From Streptomyces longisporoflavus (GTDB taxonomy: Bacteria; Actinomycetota; Actinomycetes; Streptomycetales; Streptomycetaceae): a stretch of DNA of 64,000 nucleotides. The stretch is from positions 1 to 64,000 of the forward strand of contig NZ_BMTR01000022.1 in NCBI RefSeq assembly GCF_014649775.1. Direction: 5' to 3'. Positions 32,125-39,420 of the stretch are shown here, piece after piece (the first letter of the stretch is position 1; each line of letters starts with the position of its first letter). The notes beneath the pieces were generated by a model that had not been told where the DNA came from, did no database searches, and saw only the letters and a program-made list of their open reading frames with translations. Made by a program: the position numbers and the translations under genes.

Positions 32125-33843
32125 TCAGATGCCCGCCGCCGCGGAGAGGTCGCGCTTGATCGCCGCGAGGAGGTCCGCCGCCCTGGTGCGGGCGGCGGGC
32201 AGATCGGCCTTCGCCGTCACCGGGACCACGACTTCCAGGTAGCACTTCAGCTTCGGCTCCGTGCCGCTCGGGCGGACGATGACGCGGGCCCCGTCGAGCG
32301 TGTACCGCAGGCCGTCGGTGGGCGGCAGCGTGTCCGTGCCCCGTGTCAGGTCCTCGGCTTTCGTCACCGGCAGGCCGGCGAGCGCCGTGGGCGGCTGCTC
32401 GCGCAGGCGGCGCATCGCGTCGGCGATCAGGGAGAGGTCCTCCACGCGGACGGACAGCTGGTCGGTGGCGTGCAGCCCGTGCTCCACGGCCAGGTCGTCC
32501 AGGAGGTCGGGGAGCGTGCGCCCCTGCTCCTTCAGCTCGGACGCCAGCTCCGTGAGGAGCAGCGCCGCCGTGATGCCGTCCTTGTCGCGTACGCCCTCGG
32601 GGTCCACGCAGTAGCCGAGGGCCTCTTCGTAGCCGTAGCGCAGGCCGTCCACGCGCGCGATCCACTTGAAGCCGGTGAGGGTCTCCTCGTACGCGAGACC
32701 CGCCTTCTCCGCGATCCGGCCCAGCAGGGACGAGGAGACGATCGACTCGGCGAACGTGCCGCGGGCGCCCCTGCGCACGAGGTGCGCCGCCAGCAGCGCG
32801 CCGACCTCGTCGCCCCGGAGCATGCGCCAGTCCGAGTTGTCGGGGCCGTCCTTGACCGCGGCGGCGCAGCGGTCCGCGTCCGGGTCGTTGGCGATGATCA
32901 GGTCCGGGTCCACCTCGCGGGCCTTCGCGAAGGAGAGGTCCATCGCGCCCGGCTCCTCCGGGTTGGGGAACGCGACGGTGGGGAAGTCCGGGTCCGGCTC
33001 CGCCTGCTCGGCGACGAGTACGGGGGCGGGGAATCCCGCCCGCTCGAACGCCGCGAGGAGGGTGTCCTTGCCGACGCCGTGCATCGCCGTGTAGACGGTG
33101 CGGGCCGTACGGGGGGAGCCGGGGGCGAGGACGGCGTCCGTGCGGGCGAGGTAGGCGTCCAGGACGTCGTCCGTGAGGGTCTCCCAGCCGGACTCGGGGC
33201 GGGGGACGTCGTGGAGGGAGGCCACCGCGTCGATCCGCGCGGCGATCTCCGCGTCCGCGGGCGGGACGATCTGGGAGCCGTCGCCCAGATAGACCTTGTA
33301 GCCGTTGTCGCGCGGGGGGTTGTGGCTCGCCGTCACCTCTACGCCGGCGACCGCCCCGAGGTGCCTTATGGCGAAGGCGAGTACGGGGGTGGGGAGGGGG
33401 CGGGGGAGTACCGCTGCCCGGAGTCCCGCGCCCGTCATCACGGCCGCGGTGTCGCGCGCGAAGTCCGCCGACTTGTGGCGGGCGTCGTAGCCGATGACGA
33501 CGAGGCCGTCGGTCTGACCCCGGTCCTTGAGGTACGCGGCGAGGCCCGCGGCGGCGCGGATGACCACGGAGCGGTTCATGCGCATGGGGCCGGCGCCGAG
33601 CTCGCCGCGGAGGCCTGCGGTGCCGAACTGGAGGGTGCCGGTGAAGCGGGCGGCGAGCTCTTCGGTGGCCGCGGTGTCTTCGGTGCCCGCAGCGCCTGTG
33701 GTGTCTGTGCTGTCTGCGGTGGCCGCGGTGGCCGCGGTGGCCGCGGTTTCGATGAGCTTGGCGAGTTCCTCGCGGGTCTCGGGGTCCGGGTCCTCGGCGA
33801 GCCAGGCCTTGGCCCGCGCGATGAGTTCAGAGTCGTCCGGCAC
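32125..33843 (-). CDS. Phospho-sugar mutase (phosphomannomutase / phosphopentomutase type)
   Basis: The 572-residue alpha-D-phosphohexomutase superfamily enzyme has the phosphoserine loop VTASHNPPRDNGYKVY, the metal loop IIANDPDADRCA, a sugar-binding GFKWIARV and GYEEALGYCVD, and the phosphate-binding end RPSGTEPKLKCY. In this neighbourhood the likely reaction is (deoxy)ribose-1-phosphate to (deoxy)ribose-5-phosphate, linking the phosphorylases to DeoC. This is inference from context, since such two-domain mutases also act on hexose phosphates. A Thr/Ala-rich low-complexity insert lies near residues 33-60 (TAATAATADSTDTTGAAG). It is downstream of pnp on the same strand but separated by 657 nt of repeats. 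No operator box lies directly in front of it. Confidence 0.87.
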   Translation of the reverse strand: MPDDSELIARAKAWLAEDPDPETREELAKLIETAATAATAATADSTDTTGAAGTEDTAATEELAARFTGTLQFGTAGLRGELGAGPMRMNRSVVIRAAAGLAAYLKDRGQTDGLVVIGYDARHKSADFARDTAAVMTGAGLRAAVLPRPLPTPVLAFAIRHLGAVAGVEVTASHNPPRDNGYKVYLGDGSQIVPPADAEIAARIDAVASLHDVPRPESGWETLTDDVLDAYLARTDAVLAPGSPRTARTVYTAMHGVGKDTLLAAFERAGFPAPVLVAEQAEPDPDFPTVAFPNPEEPGAMDLSFAKAREVDPDLIIANDPDADRCAAAVKDGPDNSDWRMLRGDEVGALLAAHLVRRGARGTFAESIVSSSLLGRIAEKAGLAYEETLTGFKWIARVDGLRYGYEEALGYCVDPEGVRDKDGITAALLLTELASELKEQGRTLPDLLDDLAVEHGLHATDQLSVRVEDLSLIADAMRRLREQPPTALAGLPVTKAEDLTRGTDTLPPTDGLRYTLDGARVIVRPSGTEPKLKCYLEVVVPVTAKADLPAARTRAADLLAAIKRDLSAAAGI

Positions 33844-34500
33844 GTTTCTTCAGCCTCTTCTCGTATGCGGTTCCTTGGCGGGGGCCTGGCGGGTGTTCCT
33901 GTACCGCCGCTGTGCGGCGGAGTCTGCCGCCTCGCCGCGGGGTCTCCTTGCCCCGCCGCCGGCGCGGCGGAACTTCCCCACCTACCCCCGCCTGCTTACC
34001 CCGCGTGCGACGGGGGCTTCCGGCCCGGCCGCCGGCGCGGGGGTTTCTCCCACCCACCCGCCCGATTACCCCGCGTGGGCGGGGGTCCTCCGGCCCGGCT
34101 GTCGGCGCGGCGGGTTCTCCCCGCCCACCCGCCCGATTACCCCGCGTGGGACGCGGGGCTTTCCTGTCCCGCCGCTGGCGCGGCGGATCTCTCCCACCCG
34201 CCCACCCGGTTACCCCGCGTGGGCGGGTTTCCGACTCGTCCCGTCCGTCCACCCGAGCACCCCGCGGCGGGACGGGCTTGTGCCTCGCTCGGTATCGCGG
34301 GGCGATCGGGCGGGTGGGCGGGAAAGCCTGTGCGGCAGCAGGCGCCACCGAGCGCCAAGGCACGGCACGAGCCCCCCGCCGGACCAGGCCGCGCCGGGCG
34401 CCCCCACCGGGCAAGACGCCCCGCCGGCCAAGGCAGAGGCCCCGCCAGCCAAAGAGCACCCCCGCCCAAGGCCCCCGGCCAGCCAAGGCGTCCCCGCCCG
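33844..34500. repeat. Gene-free stretch with a ~71-bp tandem array between pnp and the mutase
   Basis: No supported gene is present in these 657 nt. Four copies of a unit of 70, 71 and 73 nt are marked by TTACCCCGCGTG at 33996, 34066, 34137 and 34210. Each unit also carries a GC hairpin of the type CCGCCGCTGGCGCGGCGG and an ACCCGCCCGATTACC word. To the right (34260-34500) lies more repeat-like GC-rich DNA, including GGGTGGGCGGGAAAGCCTGT (34312-34331), which recurs with one change at 46367-46386. The array separates two genes that would otherwise form a natural operon. Confidence 0.7.
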
Positions 34501-35322
34501 CTAAATGCGCCCCAGCACCTGTCCCAGCAGCTCCCCCATGCGGGTGGCGCTGTCGCGGCCCGCCTGGAGGACCTCCTCGTGGTTGAGGGGCTCGCCCGTC
34601 ATGCCCGCGGCGAGGTTCGTGACCAGGGAGATGCCGAGCACCTCCGCGCCCGCCTCGCGCGCGGCGATCGCCTCGAGGACCGTCGACATGCCCACCAGGT
34701 CCGCACCGATCGTGCGGGCCATGCGGATCTCCGCCGGGGTCTCGTAGTGCGGGCCGGGGAACTGTGCGTAGACACCCTCCTCGAGGGAGGGGTCGATCTC
34801 CTTGCAGAGGGCGCGCAGCCGCGGGGAGTACAGGTCCGTGAGGTCCACGAAGTTCGCGCCGACGATCGGCGACGTGGCCGTCAGGTTGAGGTGATCGCTG
34901 ATCAGGACCGGCTGACCGGGTCGCATCCCCTCGCGGAGCCCGCCGCAGCCGTTCGTCAGCACGATCGTCTTGCAGCCCGCGGCCACCGCGGTACGCACGC
35001 CGTGCGCGACGGCGGCGACGCCACGGCCCTCGTAGTAGTGGGTGCGGCCCAGGAAGACCAGGGCGCGCTTCTCACCGATCTTGATGGAGCGGATGCTGCC
35101 GCCGTGGCCCTCGACCGCCGGCGCCGGGAAGCCGGGAAGCTCGGTGACGGGGAACTCCGCCTCCGGCTCGCCCAGCGCGCCGACGGCCGGCGCCCAGCCG
35201 GAGCCCATCACGAGGGCCACGTCGTGGGTCTCGGCGCCCGTCAGGTCACGCAGACGCGTGGCGGCGGCGTCGGCGGCAACGTAGGGGTCGCCCTGGTCGT
35301 CCGAAATAACTGAAGCGTTCAC
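34501..35322 (-). CDS. Purine nucleoside phosphorylase (trimeric type)
   Basis: The 273-residue enzyme splits (deoxy)inosine and (deoxy)guanosine with phosphate to give the base and (deoxy)ribose-1-phosphate. Landmarks of the trimeric PNP family are the phosphate loop VMGSGWAPAVG near residue 40, FLGRTHYYEG, LTNGCGGLREG, and GPHYETPAEIRMART with the purine-contact Glu. GMSTVLEAIAAR and SLVTNLAAGM with the base-contact Asn are also present. The GTG start at 35322 is 25 nt from the operator box, and a TACTCT element between them fits a -10 box. It takes the inosine made by adenosine deaminase, and its pentose product goes to the mutase encoded next on the same strand. Confidence 0.93.
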   Translation of the reverse strand: MNASVISDDQGDPYVAADAAATRLRDLTGAETHDVALVMGSGWAPAVGALGEPEAEFPVTELPGFPAPAVEGHGGSIRSIKIGEKRALVFLGRTHYYEGRGVAAVAHGVRTAVAAGCKTIVLTNGCGGLREGMRPGQPVLISDHLNLTATSPIVGANFVDLTDLYSPRLRALCKEIDPSLEEGVYAQFPGPHYETPAEIRMARTIGADLVGMSTVLEAIAAREAGAEVLGISLVTNLAAGMTGEPLNHEEVLQAGRDSATRMGELLGQVLGRI

Positions 35323-35346
35323 GCGGACGAGAGTAGCCGCTTACGC

Positions 35347-35360
35347 CCTACGCGCGTAGA
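35347..35360. promoter_or_regulatory. Nucleoside-regulon operator box, copy 7 (purine phosphorylase)
   Basis: CCTACGCGCGTAGA on the + strand contains the perfect palindrome CTACGCGCGTAG (35348-35359). It lies 24 nt upstream of the minus-strand pnp start. Confidence 0.8.
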
Positions 35361-35464
35361 TGACGATGCTCACGGGATTCGGATCGTTGTCTTGTCGTTT
35401 CCGACGAGAGCCCTCCGGGCACCTCCGGGCACCCCCTGGAACTCCCTGGAACCTCCTGGGCGGC

Positions 35465-35902
35465 CTAGCAAGGCCGCTTGCGCAGCTCCATCACATAGTC
35501 GTGCGGCGCCCCCGCCGTCTCCGCCGCGTCCGCGAGCTCCCCCAGGTAGCGCGCGGACGGCAGGCCGCCCTCGTAGCCGTTGAGGACGTACACCCAGGCC
35601 GGTTCCTCGCCGTCGAGGGTGTGTACGCGCACCCGCATCCGGCGGTAGATGTCGAGGCCCACGCCTTCCCACCGGTCCATGGAGTCCTCGTCCATGGGGG
35701 CGACGTCGTACAGCGTCACGAAGACCTGCGAACGCGGCGCCTCCACGAGGGTGGCAAGCGCGCCCTCCCACCCCATGTGCTCCCCGCCGAACGTCAGCCG
35801 CCAGCCGTTCAGCCAGCCCGTCTGGCGCAGCGGCGAGTGCGGGGCGCGGCGGGACATGAGCCGCGGATCCAGATTGCCGGCGTACGCGGCGTAGAGCGAC
35901 AT
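35465..35902 (-). CDS. Gamma-glutamylcyclotransferase-like protein
   Basis: A 145-residue protein of the GGCT/AIG2-like fold: the N-terminal YAAYAGNLDPRLM corresponds to the YGSN-type substrate loop, and GGEHMGWEGALATLVE and FVTLYDVAPMDEDSMDRWEG follow in the usual order. Relatives act on gamma-glutamyl amines or peptides to give 5-oxoproline. The true substrate of this actinobacterial group is unknown. ATG 35902 was chosen because the product then begins right at the conserved motif. The gene is divergent from the LpdA-like gene and unrelated in theme to pnp. Confidence 0.75.
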   Translation of the reverse strand: MSLYAAYAGNLDPRLMSRRAPHSPLRQTGWLNGWRLTFGGEHMGWEGALATLVEAPRSQVFVTLYDVAPMDEDSMDRWEGVGLDIYRRMRVRVHTLDGEEPAWVYVLNGYEGGLPSARYLGELADAAETAGAPHDYVMELRKRPC

Positions 35903-36031
35903 GGGGTCGAGGGTACGGCAGGCGCCACGTGCGTCACTCCGGTGACGGAAGTGCCCTTCTTGTAAGAAGAACAGACTGGATCGGCCCGGATGGCGCCCCC
36001 GGGGGCGAAGCACCTTGAAGCGTGCGGGACA

Positions 36032-37480
36032 ATGGAGTACGTGACTCGGATCGTGATCATTGGCGGCGGACCCGGCGGATACGAGGCGGCACTCGTTGCC
36101 GCCCAGCTCGGCGCGGAGGTGACCGTCGTCGACTGCGACGGTCTCGGCGGGGCGTCGGTGCTCACCGACTGCGTCCCGTCGAAGACTCTGATCGCCACGG
36201 CCGAGGTGATGACGACCTTCGACTCCTCGTACGAGGAGCTGGGCATCATCGTCGCGGACGACACCCCGCACATCGACACCCCCGCGCGTGTGGTCGGCGT
36301 CGACCTCGGCAAGGTCAACCGACGGGTGAAGCGCCTCGCGCTCGCGCAGTCCCACGACATCACCGCGTCCGTCACGCGTGCGGGCGCGCGCGTGCTGCGC
36401 GGCCGCGGCCGTCTGGAGGGCCAGCAGGACACCGACGGCTCGCGCAAGGTCGTCGTGCGCGCGGCCGACGGGACCGAAGAGACGCTGGTTGCCGACGCCG
36501 TGCTCATCGCCACCGGCGGGCACCCGCGCGAGGTCCCCGACGCGCTGCCCGACGGCGAGCGGATCCTCAACTGGACCCAGGTGTACGACCTGGACGAGCT
36601 CCCCGAAGAGCTCATCGTGGTCGGCTCCGGTGTCACCGGTGCCGAGTTCGCCGGTGCCTATCAGGCGCTCGGGTCGAACGTCACGCTCGTATCCAGCCGT
36701 GATCGCGTGCTGCCCGGCGAGGACCCGGACGCCGCCGCCGTCCTGGAGGACGTCTTCCGGCGCCGCGGCATGAACGTGATGTCGCGCTCGCGCGCCGCCT
36801 CCGCCAAGCGGGTGGGCGACCGCGTCGAGGTGACGCTCGCCGACGGCCGCGTCATCTCCGGTACGCACTGCCTGATGGCCGTGGGCGCCATCCCGAACAG
36901 CAGCGGCATGGGCCTGGAGGAGGCCGGGGTCCGGCTCAAGGACTCCGGGCACATCTGGACCGACAAGGTGTCGCGGACGTCGGCGCCCGGTGTGTACGCC
37001 GCCGGTGACGTGACCGGGATCTTCGCCCTGGCCTCCGTCGCCGCCATGCAGGGGCGCATCGCGATGTACCACTTCCTGGGCGACGCGGTGCAGCCGCTGA
37101 ACCTGAAGACGGTGTCGTCGAACGTCTTCACCGACCCCGAGATCGCGACCGTCGGCTACAGCCAGTCCGACGTCGACGGCGGCAAGATCGACGCCCGCGT
37201 GGTCAAGCTGCCGCTCCTGCGCAACCCGCGCGCGAAGATGCAGGGCATCCGCGACGGCTTCGTCAAGATCTTCTGCCGCCCCGGTACGGGCATCGTGGTG
37301 GGCGGTGTGGTCGTCGCGCCGCGCGCTTCGGAACTGATCCATCCCATCTCGATCGCGGTCGACAACAATCTGACGGTCGAGCAGATCGCGAACGCGTTCA
37401 CCGTGTATCCCTCCCTTTCGGGCTCGATCGCCGAGGTCGCTCGTCAACTTCACACGCGTAAGTCGGCGGGCGAAGCCTGA
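36032..37480 (+). CDS. LpdA-like NAD(P)H dehydrogenase/quinone reductase (no redox disulfide)
   Basis: The 482-residue flavoprotein belongs to the pyridine nucleotide-disulfide oxidoreductase family. FAD loop IVIIGGGPGGYEAALVAAQLGA, NAD loop IVVGSGVTGAEFAGAYQALG and GVYAAGDVTGIFALASVAAMQG are all present. The segment that should hold the active-site disulfide reads GGASVLTDCVPSK, with one Cys instead of CxxxxC, and the C-terminus ends FTVYPSLSGSIAEVAR without the usual HP partner. This pattern matches mycobacterial LpdA (a quinone reductase) rather than lipoamide dehydrogenase. ATG 36032 is used; a GTG at 36041 is better spaced from GGAG. Confidence 0.87.
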   Translation: MEYVTRIVIIGGGPGGYEAALVAAQLGAEVTVVDCDGLGGASVLTDCVPSKTLIATAEVMTTFDSSYEELGIIVADDTPHIDTPARVVGVDLGKVNRRVKRLALAQSHDITASVTRAGARVLRGRGRLEGQQDTDGSRKVVVRAADGTEETLVADAVLIATGGHPREVPDALPDGERILNWTQVYDLDELPEELIVVGSGVTGAEFAGAYQALGSNVTLVSSRDRVLPGEDPDAAAVLEDVFRRRGMNVMSRSRAASAKRVGDRVEVTLADGRVISGTHCLMAVGAIPNSSGMGLEEAGVRLKDSGHIWTDKVSRTSAPGVYAAGDVTGIFALASVAAMQGRIAMYHFLGDAVQPLNLKTVSSNVFTDPEIATVGYSQSDVDGGKIDARVVKLPLLRNPRAKMQGIRDGFVKIFCRPGTGIVVGGVVVAPRASELIHPISIAVDNNLTVEQIANAFTVYPSLSGSIAEVARQLHTRKSAGEA

Positions 37481-37690
37481 TCGCGAAGTGATCGTCGGTT
37501 GAACGCCGAATGATCGAGGTTCGTGCGGGGTAGTAACTCCGCGCAGGTCACGGGCTGTTGTCGCCCATTCGCCCGGCATAGTCGGGGTGAGTAGGCGCCT
37601 ATACCACTTCCCACCCTGCCGTGCGAACAACTTCTGTAATTCGGCGCAAACTGCTGAAAGCAGACGGTCGTTGGGGTTACTGTCAGTTTC

Positions 37691-38665
37691 GTGTTCGCTG
37701 CAGAACGTCGCCAATTGATCCTCGAAATGGTGCGGGCCAACGGAGCTGTATCGCTCCGGGAGCTCGCCCGCGTCGTCCAGACCTCCGAAGTGACCGTACG
37801 GCGGGACGTGCGCGCGCTGGAGGCAGAAGGACTCCTCGACCGCCGACATGGCGGTGCGGTATTGCCGGGCGGATTCACGCGGGAGTCCGGCTTTCCGCAG
37901 AAATCACATCTCGCGACCGCCGAGAAGACGGCTATCGCCGATCTCGCGGCGGGACTCGTCGAAGAAGGCGAAGCCATCGTCGTCGGGGCGGGTACGACCA
38001 CGCAGGAGCTGGCCCGACGGCTCGCGCGGGTATCCGGTCTGACCGTCGTCACCAACTCCCTGCTGGTGGCACAGGCCCTGGCCCACGCCAACCGTGTGGA
38101 AGTCGTCATGACCGGCGGCACCCTGCGCGGTTCCAACTACGCACTCGTGGGCAGCGGGGCCGAACAGTCCCTCCAGGGCCTGCGCGTCACGCGCGCCTTC
38201 CTCTCGGGCAGTGGTCTGACCGCCGAACGCGGGCTCTCCACGTCCAACATGCTCTCCGCGAGCGTGGACCGTGCGCTCGTCCAGGCGGCCGCCGAGGTCG
38301 TGGTCCTCGCCGACCACACCAAGCTCGGCACCGACACGATGTTCCAGACGGTGCCGACGGACCTCATCACCCGCCTGGTCACGGACGAACCGCCCGGCCA
38401 CGACGACCGCGCGGCCACCGAGTTGCAGGCCCTGGCGGATCAGGGCGTGCAGATCGCGGTCGCGGGCGGAGGGGCCGGCTCCAACTCCGGACCAGGCATG
38501 GATACCGTCCCGGCGCGGCAGCCGCGCCGGGACGTGCCACTGCCGGGGCAGCGCCGTAACCACGGCCACGGGGCAGGTCCGGGTGCGCAGTTGCGCAGTG
38601 CGGTGCTCGGGGAGCCACAGCCCGGCGAGCGTGCCGCGCGGGTGGCGGATCTACGCCGCCGCTGA
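37691..38665 (+). CDS. DeoR-family transcriptional regulator
   Basis: The 324-residue protein starts with the DeoR HTH (AAERRQLILEMVRANGAVSLRELARVVQTSEVTVRRDVRALEAEGLLDRRHGGAV), followed by the DeoRC sugar-phosphate domain (AIVVGAGTTTQELARRL, LTVVTNSL, VVMTGGTLRGSNYALVG, ADHTKLGTD). The family binds phosphorylated sugars, which suits a regulator responding to (deoxy)ribose phosphates from nucleoside breakdown. It is therefore my candidate for the operator boxes, although none precedes its own gene. A 10-bp palindrome TAGGCGCCTA (37592-37601) upstream could be its autoregulatory site. The last ~60 residues are a Gly/Arg/Pro-rich tail beyond the usual family length, and the 3' end overlaps the convergent tetR by 15 nt. 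Confidence 0.87.
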   Translation: MFAAERRQLILEMVRANGAVSLRELARVVQTSEVTVRRDVRALEAEGLLDRRHGGAVLPGGFTRESGFPQKSHLATAEKTAIADLAAGLVEEGEAIVVGAGTTTQELARRLARVSGLTVVTNSLLVAQALAHANRVEVVMTGGTLRGSNYALVGSGAEQSLQGLRVTRAFLSGSGLTAERGLSTSNMLSASVDRALVQAAAEVVVLADHTKLGTDTMFQTVPTDLITRLVTDEPPGHDDRAATELQALADQGVQIAVAGGGAGSNSGPGMDTVPARQPRRDVPLPGQRRNHGHGAGPGAQLRSAVLGEPQPGERAARVADLRRR

Positions 38666-39292
38666 ACCGGCGGCCCGGCCCGTGCCGGGCTCGTCGGGTG
38701 CCGATCCTTCGGGCTTCAGGCCGCGCAGGGTCAGCATCAACAGGCGGTCGGCCAACTCCGGCTCTTCGGGGGTCTCTTCGGCGGCCAGCGCGATCGCGTT
38801 GGTCAGCTGCATGAGGTCGCCGATCGAGACGCCGTGGCGCACGGCCCCTGCCTGCTGTGCCCGTACGAGCAGGGCCGTGCCCGCCTCGCGCATCGGCCTG
38901 CTGCATCGGGAGAGTGCCGAACTGTCGTCGTGCGACGCCGACATGAGGGCGCGGGAGAGCCCGCGGTACTCACCCGCATGAGTGATGATGGCGCGGAGCC
39001 AGGTCACCAGGGCGGAGCAGGGCTGCGGGTCTTCCAGGAGCGCGCGGGAGCGGTCAAGGAGATCGCTCACCGCCTCTTCGAAGACGGCGCTCATCAGGGC
39101 GTGCCGGTTGGGGAAGTGGCGGTAGAGGGTGCCGATGCCTACGTTCGCGTGGCGGGCGATGTCCTCCAGCGAGGCGCCTGTGCCGTGTTCCGCGAAGGCG
39201 GCGCGGGCCTCTGCGAGGAGCCGGTCGTAGTTGCGGCGCGCGTCCGCTCTTTTCAAGCGGGGGCGCTCTTGCGGGCTCTCTGCCTCTGCCAT
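38651..39292 (-). CDS. TetR-family transcriptional regulator
   Basis: The 213-residue protein has an N-terminal TetR HTH (ARAAFAEHGTGASLEDIARHANVGIGTLYRHFPNRHALMSAVFE, residues about 27-72). Its ligand-binding domain contains RALMSASHDDSSALSRC and MQLTNAIALAAEETPEEPELADRLLML. The C-terminus is Pro/Gly/Ala-rich. It lies downstream of accA2 on the same strand, but the strong terminator at 39380-39415 separates them. Targets are not evident: the gene next in line is convergent DeoR. ATG/GTG at 39292 begins MAEAESPQERP, with no obvious ribosome site. Confidence 0.82.
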   Translation of the reverse strand: MAEAESPQERPRLKRADARRNYDRLLAEARAAFAEHGTGASLEDIARHANVGIGTLYRHFPNRHALMSAVFEEAVSDLLDRSRALLEDPQPCSALVTWLRAIITHAGEYRGLSRALMSASHDDSSALSRCSRPMREAGTALLVRAQQAGAVRHGVSIGDLMQLTNAIALAAEETPEEPELADRLLMLTLRGLKPEGSAPDEPGTGRAAGSAAA

Positions 39293-39350
39293 GCCGGCCT
39301 CCCTGGACGTACGCCTGCCTCAAGTCTGCCCGAAGCGTGCGTGCCGTCTG

Positions 39351-39415
39351 TCACCGGCTTCGCCGAGTTCGTCCTCAAACGCCGGACGGGCTGACAACCG
39401 CCAGCCCGTCCGGCG
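39351..39415. terminator. Terminator of accA2 overlapping a dispersed 43-bp repeat
   Basis: CGCCGGACGGGCTG (39380-39393) and CAGCCCGTCCGGCG (39402-39415) are perfect 14-bp arms with an 8-nt loop, 5 nt from the accA2 stop. Positions 39351-39393 are the exact reverse complement of 10533-10575 near deoA, so the terminator arm is part of a mobile or repeated element family. Confidence 0.8.
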
Positions 39416-39420
39416 ATTGG

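Noticed and set aside
33844..34500. CRISPR-like array between pnp and the mutase
   Set aside because: Units are ~71 bp, similar along the whole length with no unique spacers, and no cas genes are nearby.
32470..35313. Long + strand open frame across the mutase, repeats and pnp
   Set aside because: It runs through two real genes and the repeat array; open only because of base composition.
37592..37601. TAGGCGCCTA before the DeoR gene as a variant of the nucleoside box
   Set aside because: The centre GGCGCC differs from CGCGCG; I mention it only as a possible separate autoregulatory site.
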